Source of the DNA: Reyranella sp.
GTDB lineage: Bacteria > Pseudomonadota > Alphaproteobacteria > Reyranellales > Reyranellaceae
Length of the DNA: 64,000 nt
Assembly (NCBI GenBank): GCA_029946105.1
Contig: JAQSDW010000221.1
Coordinates: forward strand, 1-64,000
Direction of reading: 5' to 3'
The notes beneath the pieces are model-generated. The model did no database searches. It was not told the origin of the DNA and was given only the letters and a program-made list of their open reading frames with translations. Below, piece after piece: positions 30,408 through 38,458 of the stretch (the stretch's first letter is position 1; the number at the start of each line of letters is the position of its first letter). Both the position numbers and the translations under genes were made by a program.

Positions 30408-30426
30408 TGTCGCCAAAAACACGACA
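30408..30426. promoter_or_regulatory. Candidate operator A (TGTCGCCAAAAACACGACA)
   Basis: TGTCG-N9-CGACA inverted repeat; near-identical to 30523-30541; 47 bp upstream of the 30361 start codon. Confidence 0.4.
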
Positions 30427-30522
30427 AATCAAAGATTCGGATCGGTGCATTCCAGACTGCGAGAATCGAGAGCCAATCCTCTGAACCGATTGCTGAATTT
30501 CCAGCTCGTCACCTCCTCGTCG

Positions 30523-30541
30523 TGTCGCCTAAAACGCGACA
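30523..30541. promoter_or_regulatory. Candidate operator B (TGTCGCCTAAAACGCGACA)
   Basis: TGTCGC-N7-GCGACA; 16/19 identical to operator A, 115 bp away. Confidence 0.4.
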
Positions 30542-30644
30542 TTTCCGAAACTCGTTTCGTGTTTTCCTATTTCTCCGTCGAACTCGATCCAAAACGCGGA
30601 CGCAATTCGCCCGAGAGGAAGTATAGGAAATATGAATCGGCCGG

Positions 30645-31364
30645 TCAAGTCCTAACGCGCGGCGGCATCCACCACAGCCAGGCCGCCGCCACGATCAGCA
30701 GGCCGAAGGCGATCGGCCCGTGCGGGCTCGCGTGCGCGGTCTGCAGCTCCCAGCCGAAGCCGAGCAGGAGCACCATGTTGAGCCAGCCGGCGCGGCCCGA
30801 CAGCAGCAGGGCGGAGGCCACGAGAAAGGCGCTGGCGAAGGCCGCCCACGACGCCGTCTCACTCACGAACGAGCCGACGCCGCCCACCAGCGGATCGACC
30901 CACATGGTGTTGAGCAGCAGCACGACGCCCTCGAGCTGCGCCGGACCGAGCTTGCCGCGCGCCACCAGGTCCTGGACGACGAGGAGGGTGCGGCCAAGGC
31001 CGATGCCGCCGATCCCGTCGAGGATGGTGAAGTAGACCGCGAAGACCAGGATCGCCACCCGGGCGAGCCGGGCCGCGACCACGGCGGCGGTCCCGTCTGC
31101 GGTGCCGATGCCGTCGACCATCAGCCACAGGCCGACGGCGACCAGGGCGACCATCGGCGTCTGGATCATGTGCAGGGTGAACCACCACTGCGGCCCGAAA
31201 TAGCCGAGCGCCGAATGGTTGGCATGCGGATGGGCCTCGGACAGGAACTGGTACATGCCGGGCGAGTTGGTGAAGCCGGCGGGATGGAACAGTTCGAGGC
31301 CGATCAAGACAGCGGGAGCGACGAAGAGGCAGAGCCACCAGAGAATTTGTTTCATCGTCCCCAT
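30645..31364 (-). CDS. Multi-pass membrane protein, unknown function
   Basis: Multiple hydrophobic segments: QILWWLCLFVAPAVLIGLELF, MVALVAVGLWLMVDG, SWAAFASAFLVASALLLSG. Confidence 0.65.
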   Translation of the reverse strand: MGTMKQILWWLCLFVAPAVLIGLELFHPAGFTNSPGMYQFLSEAHPHANHSALGYFGPQWWFTLHMIQTPMVALVAVGLWLMVDGIGTADGTAAVVAARLARVAILVFAVYFTILDGIGGIGLGRTLLVVQDLVARGKLGPAQLEGVVLLLNTMWVDPLVGGVGSFVSETASWAAFASAFLVASALLLSGRAGWLNMVLLLGFGWELQTAHASPHGPIAFGLLIVAAAWLWWMPPRVRT

Positions 31365-31543
31365 CGGCTCATTGCTGGCCAACGTTCCCCCTTTGCCGTC
31401 ACTCGCGCCGACGATGACAGTGACGATGGCAGTTGCACCCCGGTCGGACAAGGCGCGGACCTCCCGGGGGATGAGGACGGTGGTTTGGACGTAGTCCTTG
31501 ATGGAATGCGCCGCCCGGCTGGCCTTGCCCCGGTTCCGCCGCA

Positions 31544-32308
31544 ATGGAGTTCGCCGTGCGCTTTGGTCGGTGGGTTGGACGGTTGGCCGTGGGGTTGGTG
31601 CTGTCGGGCCTGGTTTTCATGGCGACGGCGATGGCGTTCTCTGTTCTGCCCGCCAACGCCGCGAACGGCCCCGCCGAGCCGAGGGGCCAGGCGCCGCGGG
31701 AACAGGCATCGCGGGGCGATGAGGCACCACGGAGCGGTCAGAGCCTCCACTACACCGACCATGCAGCGCCCGCCGCGACGCGGCGCGTAATTTCCCTCTA
31801 TGTCGATCGCGATTTCAGCGACGCCGAACGCGAGCGCATCGCGCTCGCCGTGCGGCAGTGGAACGTCGCCCTCAATGGCTTCATCCAGTTCCGCCTGGGT
31901 CTGCTCGCGCCCAACCCGCAACCGCAGTTGCTGGCGCAGATCCGGCGCTCCGGCGGCTGGGTCCTGGCGCGCATCGACAGCCGCCATCCGGTGGCACGCC
32001 AGGCCGAAGTGCGCCAGGCGATGGCGATGACGATTGGCAGCAGTGCCGGCGGCGGCATCGTCTATGTGATCAGCGACCGCTTCGGCCTGTCCGACTTGAA
32101 CGGCGTCGTCCTGCACGAGCTCGGCCATGTGCTGGGCGCCGGACATGACGATTCCGCCAGCGGTCATTTGATGGCTTCGGTCTACAAGGCCGGTAATGGC
32201 CACTGTATCGACCAGGGCGCGGTGGCAATGGTTGCCAATGCCCAGCGCCTGCCGCTGTCGCGCCTCAACTGGTGCGTCGGCCCGGGGCTCCAGGCGAACG
32301 CGCGCTAA
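31544..32308 (+). CDS. Secreted metzincin-type zinc metalloprotease (matrixin-like)
   Basis: HELGHVLGAGHD fits HExxHxxGxxHD, followed by a Met-turn-like SGHLMAS; hydrophobic N-terminus. Confidence 0.8.
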   Translation: MEFAVRFGRWVGRLAVGLVLSGLVFMATAMAFSVLPANAANGPAEPRGQAPREQASRGDEAPRSGQSLHYTDHAAPAATRRVISLYVDRDFSDAERERIALAVRQWNVALNGFIQFRLGLLAPNPQPQLLAQIRRSGGWVLARIDSRHPVARQAEVRQAMAMTIGSSAGGGIVYVISDRFGLSDLNGVVLHELGHVLGAGHDDSASGHLMASVYKAGNGHCIDQGAVAMVANAQRLPLSRLNWCVGPGLQANAR

Positions 32309-32379
32309 TCCTCTTGATTTCCTCAAGTGAGTCACAACACCGGCGGGCACGGTGGTGCGGCAACCGCGCCGCCACTCCT

Positions 32380-32491
32380 TGACTTGCCGCGTGCGCTGAA
32401 CGTTTTACTATCAACGCATGATCTCCCGCAGGAACACTTTATCGGGGCTGGTTGCGTCGGCCACCGCCGGATGCACCGCTCGGCCGGCATC
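32380..32491 (+). repeat. 112-bp direct repeat copy 1 (promoter plus RR-signal peptide module)
   Basis: About 98/112 identical by eye to 37412-37523, ungapped, ATG at the same offset (+38). Confidence 0.8.
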
Positions 32492-33059
32492 CTTGACACC
32501 TCCCATACCCGGCGGAGGCGAAGAAGTGTCGGTACTGCGGTTAGGTATCTTAGCGATCGTGCTGTCTCTGGCGTTCCTGCCCGCCGCCGGCGCCCAATCT
32601 GCGCTCGACGACGACACCAAGAGCGCGCCCGCCCAACCGCGTTTTCGCGTCGTTGAAGGCGACACCGTGAAGTTTGGCCCGCAGCTCGTGGCTATGTTCG
32701 GCATCGACGCCCCGGATAAGGGCCAGACCTGCGATGACGGCCAATGGTGGCCGAGCCCGCTCGCCAGGAAGGCGCTCGAGGGCTTCATCTCTGGCCGGCC
32801 GGTGACATGTCGCCAGGTCGAACTCGATGTCCGCAACAATCGCCCGGTGGCGCAGTGTTTCGCGGGAGCGGATGACCTGCAGGAAAAGATGGTCTCCGCC
32901 GGTTGGGCTTGGGCCTTCGTGCGCCAGAGCGATCGGTACGTGCCTGAGGAGCGGGATGCTGTGATCCGAAAGGTAGGTGTGCACGGGCACCGATGCCTGT
33001 CACCTTGGGAGTGGAGGGCGCAGCAGAGGCTTTCCAACGAGAAGCGGCAGGGCCAATGA
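32418..33059 (+). CDS. Thermonuclease (SNase)-like protein with a second, duplicated N-terminal signal sequence; native start may be GTG 32527
   Basis: VVEGDTVKFGPQLVAMFGIDAPDKGQTCDDGQWWPSPLARKAL...AGWAWAFVRQSDRYVPEE...CLSPWEWRAQQR. Confidence 0.75.
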   Translation: MISRRNTLSGLVASATAGCTARPASLTPPIPGGGEEVSVLRLGILAIVLSLAFLPAAGAQSALDDDTKSAPAQPRFRVVEGDTVKFGPQLVAMFGIDAPDKGQTCDDGQWWPSPLARKALEGFISGRPVTCRQVELDVRNNRPVAQCFAGADDLQEKMVSAGWAWAFVRQSDRYVPEERDAVIRKVGVHGHRCLSPWEWRAQQRLSNEKRQGQ

Positions 33060-33117
33060 GAAGCGGTAGGGCAGCTCGGAATTTTTCGTGCGCTGCCGGT
33101 CGATGGCTTCAACGAGA

Positions 33118-34287
33118 CTAACGCTGCATTTGCGAGCGGGCGCGGGCTGACGCAATTGCGACTGCCAGGGTAGCGACGATCATCAGGCCAGTGACAACGA
33201 TCAATGCCACGGACAGAGAAACGACGGTCAGTGTCGCGCTTGCGAAGATAACGCCCGTTGCGTTTGCAGTGCGCAGCAGGGCGAACACTTCCGGTCGTCT
33301 CTGCGGTGGGGCGAGGGCATCGAGGATGAGCGAGTAGTAGGTGGCCAGGGGAGCCAGAACAGAACCGATGAGGACGGCTCCGATAACGGTGGTCGTGACG
33401 GATATTTCGAGTGCAGCGAGAGCGGATCCCAGCGTCATGATGATCAGTTGGACAAGGACGGCCTTCCGCGTCGCCATGCGGTTCCGCACGCTAACCCATA
33501 TCCCGCCTGCGACTGAGGCCAGACACAGCGGAACCGTGAAGACGATTGCCAAGGTCGGCTGGTAGCCGAAGTTCAAAGCCAGCGCGACGGCTCCGATCTC
33601 AATGCCCGCAACGGCGGCACCTCCCGCCGCGGCGCACGTAAGCCACAACAGAATGGAAGGGCTGAGAACCGAGCCTTGAGGACCGTGCACACCATCGATG
33701 TGGGCTGAGCCTGTATCCGGGATCAACAATGCCGGAACAGCGCCTATAACCGCGAGCGCCAGGACAGCGAAGGCTGGCGAGACAATGGCCAGACCCGAAG
33801 CCGCCACTGGAGCCAGCACGAAGGTCACCTCGTTGAGCGTGGCCGCAATACCGAGGGCTCGTGGCAGCCTAGAAGCCGACGCCAAATGGTTGAGCACGGC
33901 ACGCAGATATCCAGAAGCAGCGCCGTTGACCAATCCGGCAACTGCCGCAAGCACGATGAGCCACCTGAAGGATGCTTCGTATGCCACGAGCAAAGCAATC
34001 GAGGCCAGAGCAACCGTACGAATGACCACCAATAGCTTCAGGTATGAAGCCAGAGGCAGGGTCTTGCCGAGCCGAGCAATCGGGATGGCGCCGCACACCT
34101 GAGCGAGCGTCATCGCCAGGATCATGGCAGCGCCGTCGGTAGCTTGCCCATTGAGGCTGAAGGCGACGAGCGAGAACGCGACGGGCCCTCCCGCCTGCGG
34201 TACGCCCATGGTGCCGGAAGAAATGAACCAACGAAGCAGCGGCCAGCGAGACGGCGGTGCAGTCGGCCCTGCGCGATACGTGGGCAT
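33118..34287 (-). CDS. MFS-type transporter
   Basis: About 12 hydrophobic segments over 390 aa; MFS-like layout. Confidence 0.65.
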   Translation of the reverse strand: MPTYRAGPTAPPSRWPLLRWFISSGTMGVPQAGGPVAFSLVAFSLNGQATDGAAMILAMTLAQVCGAIPIARLGKTLPLASYLKLLVVIRTVALASIALLVAYEASFRWLIVLAAVAGLVNGAASGYLRAVLNHLASASRLPRALGIAATLNEVTFVLAPVAASGLAIVSPAFAVLALAVIGAVPALLIPDTGSAHIDGVHGPQGSVLSPSILLWLTCAAAGGAAVAGIEIGAVALALNFGYQPTLAIVFTVPLCLASVAGGIWVSVRNRMATRKAVLVQLIIMTLGSALAALEISVTTTVIGAVLIGSVLAPLATYYSLILDALAPPQRRPEVFALLRTANATGVIFASATLTVVSLSVALIVVTGLMIVATLAVAIASARARSQMQR

Positions 34288-34499
34288 TGCCGAAGCTACG
34301 ATACGGACCCTGCGACGGCCATAGCCCGGAAACACCACGCCCGCATCTGCTCAACAGTCGGCGCAGCGCTAGAGGCATGGCCTCCATAGGCGCAGGCACA
34401 ACAGAAGAGCGCCGCGCCCAGCGTAGGGCCGCCGTCCATCTGCGGTTCGCCTACAACTCGTCGAATGCGCGGTTCAGATGAACGCGCGCATGGCTGCAA

Positions 34500-34858
34500 T
34501 CAGCACCGAGGTGCGGTGCGGTTACGGTAGCCGTCGTAGTACTGGCTTCCGCAGGCGACCTGCTGCTGAACGACCTCGTCGCGATTTCCGTTCTGGCCGC
34601 GGTTTGTCACGTTCACCGTGGCATAGCGAGGCTGGTTGTACCCGCCGTAATACCCTGCTGCTGATTGGCGTAATTGTAGGTCGGCGCAGGCTGGTAGTTG
34701 CGGGCAGGCTGGTAGTTGTAGTTTGGCGCAGGCTGGCTGTAGCCCGTTTGTGTGGGCTGATAGTAGCCGCGTGGCGCGGCGTTGCCGTCGTCCTGGCACG
34801 CCGCCCCGGTGATGCCGATGCCCACAACGAGCATCAGTCTCGGAAAGATCTTCAACAT
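34500..34858 (-). pseudogene. Tyr/Gln/Pro-repeat lipoprotein split by a frameshift near 34651-34665
   Basis: Frame 1 MLKIFPRLMLVVGIGITGAACQDDGN...NYQPARNYQPAPTYNYANQ; frame 2 AAGYYGGYNQPRYATVNVTNRGQNGNRDEVVQQQVACGSQYYDGYRNRTAPRC*. Confidence 0.6.
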
Positions 34859-35005
34859 GTCTTCCTCCAAGCCAAGAGGCTTGAATGCTCGAACATTCTG
34901 GCCGCTTGAAGAGGGACAACGGTCTGGGGTCGAATAGGTTCCTGTCTACCGCTTTGGCCAGCCAAGCCTCGAAGGCCGGTTACGCACGCCAGCCATTCTT
35001 CGACC

Positions 35006-36178
35006 TCAGTACACGGACTCAAGGATGGGCACGATCTCCTGGGCCCCGTGGATCGGCCGGGGGTTGGTAAAGGTCCAGTCGTCGAGCATGCAGTTGGTGG
35101 CGATGCGCTGCAGGTCCTCGCGTTTGACGCCGACGTCGCGCAGGCGGCGGGGCAGGCCGAGCCCGGTGATGAAGCGGTCGAGCACGTCCGCTGCTGGTTC
35201 TCCGGCAGCGCACAGCGCGGCGCTGATCTCGGCCTGGCGATCGGCGTTGACCGCTGCGTTGAATGCCAGCACGGCCGGCAGCATGACACAGGACGTGTAG
35301 CCGTGCGGCACGCCGGCGCTGCCGCCCAGTACATGGCCGATGGCGTGGCTCGCGCCCATGCGCGTGCCGGTGACGATGCCGGCCATGGAATTCCAGGCGC
35401 CGATCAGGCAGTCGAGGCGGGCCGCCAGGTCGGCCGGATCGCGCTTCACCGCCGCCAGGCCGCAGCCGAGCAGGCGCAGCGCCTGCAGCGCGGTCGAGTC
35501 GGTGTAGGGATTGCCATCGATCGAGCAGAAGGTTTCGACGGCATGATCGACGGCGCGGATGCCGGTCGAGAGCCACAGCCATTCCGGCGTATGCACGGTG
35601 ATGGCGGGATCGAAGATCACCACGAGCGGGATGAGGCCGGGATGAATATAGGCCTGCTTCAGCCGCAGCCGCGGCTCGGTGACGCCGGCACGGGCGTTGA
35701 ATTCGCCGCCGCTCAGCGTGGTCGGCACGCAGATCTGGCGAACCCGCGGCGCGCGATATTGCGGGAAGTGCCGCTTGCCGGTGATCTCGTCGACCACGGT
35801 GCGGAAAGGCTCCAGGCCATCCGGCTCGCGAATGTCGTGTTCCAGGCAGAGGGTGACCGCCTTGCCGCCGTCCGTCGTCGAGCCGCCACCGACACTGACC
35901 AGCAGATCGCAACCGGCCTCGCGCGCCTTGTTGGCGCAGGCGATCACCGCGTCGCGCGGGCTGTGCCCCGGCATATCGTCGTGCACGCCGGCATAGCGCG
36001 GCCCCAGCGCCTCGGCGATCTGGCGGACGGCATCTGTCTTTCGGTTGAGCGTGCCGCTCGCGAGGATGAACACGCGCCGGGCGTCCAGCCGCTCGGCGGC
36101 CTCGGCCACGGCCGCGGCAGCGGGGCGGCCGAACACCACGCGTTCCATTCCAGTGAAGACGATCTCGCCCGCCCGCAT
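35006..36178 (-). CDS. Iron-containing alcohol dehydrogenase / maleylacetate reductase family
   Basis: ERVVFGRPAAAAVAEAAERL, DLLVSVGGGSTTDGGKAV, STGIRAVDHAVETF, GASHAIGHVLGGSAGVPHGYTSCVMLPAVL. Confidence 0.9.
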   Translation of the reverse strand: MRAGEIVFTGMERVVFGRPAAAAVAEAAERLDARRVFILASGTLNRKTDAVRQIAEALGPRYAGVHDDMPGHSPRDAVIACANKAREAGCDLLVSVGGGSTTDGGKAVTLCLEHDIREPDGLEPFRTVVDEITGKRHFPQYRAPRVRQICVPTTLSGGEFNARAGVTEPRLRLKQAYIHPGLIPLVVIFDPAITVHTPEWLWLSTGIRAVDHAVETFCSIDGNPYTDSTALQALRLLGCGLAAVKRDPADLAARLDCLIGAWNSMAGIVTGTRMGASHAIGHVLGGSAGVPHGYTSCVMLPAVLAFNAAVNADRQAEISAALCAAGEPAADVLDRFITGLGLPRRLRDVGVKREDLQRIATNCMLDDWTFTNPRPIHGAQEIVPILESVY

Positions 36179-36248
36179 GGGATCAGATGTTATAGGCTGG
36201 CATATGGGAGAGGAAGGCGGGGGAGAGGAAGGTAGAGGGAGGGGAGGG

Positions 36249-36271
36249 CTACTGCCCATTCTGGGCAGTAG
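36249..36271. repeat. Perfect 10-bp hairpin next to a polypurine tract
   Basis: CTACTGCCCA-TTC-TGGGCAGTAG, preceded by gggagaggaaggcgggggagaggaaggtagagggagggga (36206-36248). Confidence 0.6.
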
Positions 36272-36387
36272 CGGGCGCGCGTGCCCCATCCAATTTGCAC
36301 ATAATCGCTGGCTGCTTCTGAAAAATGGAATGGCCCGCCCGTGGCTCGTGAGGGATGAGGCTCCTGCGAAAATGGAAAGGCTGCTTC

Positions 36388-36957
36388 ATGATGGCAATCA
36401 GGTCTGTGTGTGCGGTGGCGGTCGGTGGCTTTGCATTGGTTTGCGCCGGAACGGCCGCTGGTCAGGACACGCCGCGGTGGTCCGACATCGATTGCGCCCA
36501 GTCGCGGCTCTCGACCCCGCCGGGGCTGCAGTGCAAGTCCACCCAGAACTATGCAGGTGGCGACAGTTCGACCGGGACTGCGGGAGGCACGTTCAGGCGT
36601 TGGCTGGCAAGCGGTCAAATGAACGGCGCCAGCGTCTTTTACTATCTCGCCGAGGCGACCAGCCTTGGGGCGTCGATGATGGAAGGCTCATCGCTTCAGA
36701 AGGACATCCGATCCGAGATGAAGGACGGCAACATGATCCACGAATTCTCGCCCCTGGGTAATCGCGGAGGGGCCGACTACATGACCTTCACCAGCGGAGC
36801 AGGGAATTCCTGCGTCGGCATTCGCCGCTACGGCCCGTCTCAAGGCGAAGGCTACAAATGGATTCTTTACGGCGTCAGCTGCGATCCGCGCGGCAGGCCG
36901 ATCACCGACGCCCAGATCGACGGCTTCATCGCCGGGGCAAGTTATCGAGGCTCTTGA
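36388..36957 (+). CDS. Secreted hypothetical protein
   Basis: MMAIRSVCAVAVGGFALVCAGTAAGQ signal peptide; compact Cys-containing domain. Confidence 0.65.
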   Translation: MMAIRSVCAVAVGGFALVCAGTAAGQDTPRWSDIDCAQSRLSTPPGLQCKSTQNYAGGDSSTGTAGGTFRRWLASGQMNGASVFYYLAEATSLGASMMEGSSLQKDIRSEMKDGNMIHEFSPLGNRGGADYMTFTSGAGNSCVGIRRYGPSQGEGYKWILYGVSCDPRGRPITDAQIDGFIAGASYRGS

Positions 36958-36986
36958 CGTCGCCCATCGTTTTGAGAGGCTCACCC

Positions 36987-37391
36987 ATGAAGTTCGACGG
37001 ATTGAGTTTTCGCGGCCGGATCAATCGCGCGAAATACTGGCGCATCAAGATCGGCCTCTTCTTTGCGAACTTCTTCTATCATATCTGGGTTGCCACGCAG
37101 TTCGGCCACTCCTCTCTGCATCAGCCTCCGACGAAAACCGGAGAGTGGATTCTGATCGGCGGCCTTGTCTGCGTCACTCTGATCAGTCTTTGGGTCTCGA
37201 TCGCCACGGACGTGAAACGCTTCCACGATCTGGACAAGAGCGGCCGGTGGGTGTGGATCGTTCTCATACCTGTCGTCGGCATGGCCTGGTTGCTCATCGA
37301 GTGCGGCTTTCAGCCCGGCACGGCAGGCCCCAACAGATTTGGTCCTGATCCCTTGGCAAACAAATCGGGCAGCGCTGTCAGCACGGCATGA
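36987..37391 (+). CDS. DUF805 family membrane protein
   Basis: FRGRINRAKYWRIKIGLFFANFFY...ATDVKRFHDLDKSGRWVWIVLIPVVGMAWLLIECGFQPGTAGPNRFGPDP. Confidence 0.88.
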   Translation: MKFDGLSFRGRINRAKYWRIKIGLFFANFFYHIWVATQFGHSSLHQPPTKTGEWILIGGLVCVTLISLWVSIATDVKRFHDLDKSGRWVWIVLIPVVGMAWLLIECGFQPGTAGPNRFGPDPLANKSGSAVSTA

Positions 37392-37411
37392 ATCGTACTT
37401 CGCGCGGACCC

Positions 37412-37523
37412 TGACTTGCTGCGTGCGCCAAACGTCTTACTATCAGCGCATGATCACTCGCAGGACCGCTTTATCGGGGCTGGTTGCGTCGGCCACGGCA
37501 GGATGCACCACTCAGCAGGCATC
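37412..37523 (+). repeat. 112-bp direct repeat copy 2 (native promoter/signal region of GH25 gene)
   Basis: Counterpart of 32380-32491. Confidence 0.8.
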
Positions 37524-38262
37524 GCTCCCGCCCGGTACGTACCCGATCGCGCCGCCACCGCCGGATCGCGCGTCCCAGGGATTGGACGCGGTGATCGACA
37601 TCAGCCGATTCGTGACCGTCTCCGACTTTCGTTTGGTGCGTCAGAGCAACATTCTGGGCGTCATTCACAAGGCGACCGAAGGCGGGGATTACGTCGATCC
37701 GACGTGTGCGCCGAGACGTCCCCAGGCCGAGGCCGCGGGATTGCTGTGGGGCACCTATCATTTCGGCACGGGCCAAATGTCGGGGGCGCAGCAGGCGGCG
37801 TTCTACCTGTCGGTGTCGCGGCCGGGCCCGAAGACCCTCCTGGCCCTCGATCTCGAGGCCAACGAGAACCGGACGAGGAACTCCATGAGGCTCGACCAGG
37901 CCGAGGCCTTCGTGCGGGCCGTGGCCGAGGCGACGGGCCGGCTGCCGATCGTTTACGTGCATCCGACGTGGGCCAACGGCGATCCGCTGCCCAATTCAGG
38001 CCTCAGCCTAGGCGCGCGGATCACGCCCGATTCGATTCTCGCGCGCTGCGGCCTGTGGGTCGCCGACTACCATGACTCGCCCGAGATACCGTTCGCCTGG
38101 GAAGCGAAGGGCTGGCGGCTCTGGCAATATGCCGGCGACGAGAGCGCGGGCCGCCCCGCCTACGGCCAGACCAGCATCGTGAAGGGCGTCACCCATTGCG
38201 ATCGCAATCTGTTCAACGGCGACGCGGCGGGGCTGCAGCAATTCTGGGGCTCGGGCGCCTGA
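37450..38262 (+). CDS. GH25 lysozyme-like glycoside hydrolase, RR-motif lipoprotein-type signal
   Basis: MITRRTALSGLVASATAGCTT; GLDAVIDISRFVTVSDF...GVIHKATEGGDYVDPT...LLWGTYHFGT...LLALDLEANEN...LPIVYVHPTW. Confidence 0.85.
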   Translation: MITRRTALSGLVASATAGCTTQQASLPPGTYPIAPPPPDRASQGLDAVIDISRFVTVSDFRLVRQSNILGVIHKATEGGDYVDPTCAPRRPQAEAAGLLWGTYHFGTGQMSGAQQAAFYLSVSRPGPKTLLALDLEANENRTRNSMRLDQAEAFVRAVAEATGRLPIVYVHPTWANGDPLPNSGLSLGARITPDSILARCGLWVADYHDSPEIPFAWEAKGWRLWQYAGDESAGRPAYGQTSIVKGVTHCDRNLFNGDAAGLQQFWGSGA

Positions 38263-38287
38263 GGTCAGCGCGGTCGGGCGTTCATGG

Positions 38288-38366
38288 GAGCGCGCCACTT
38301 CGGGCGGAGGTTACTCCGCCCGAAGTGGCGCTTACGATCATGAGCGCCACTGGAGTGGCGCGCTCC
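38288..38366. repeat. Nested palindromic intergenic element (REP-like)
   Basis: GCGCCACTTCGGGCGGAG-GTTA-CTCCGCCCGAAGTGGCGC (18-bp perfect stem) plus GCGCCACT-GG-AGTGGCGC; outer arms GGAGCGCGCCACT/AGTGGCGCGCTCC. Confidence 0.8.
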
Positions 38367-38458
38367 TCCGACAGATGATCGCCCGCGCGGCGATGTGTGA
38401 GGCGCTTCCGCTTCGGACGGAACCGCTCTAGCCTTCGCCACCGGCGCCGAAGAGCGCC

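Noticed and set aside
33040-33073. Direct repeat GAGAAGCGGYAGGGC x2 at the end of the SNase-like gene
   Set aside because: Short (15 bp, period 19) and isolated; compatible with a small local slippage duplication.
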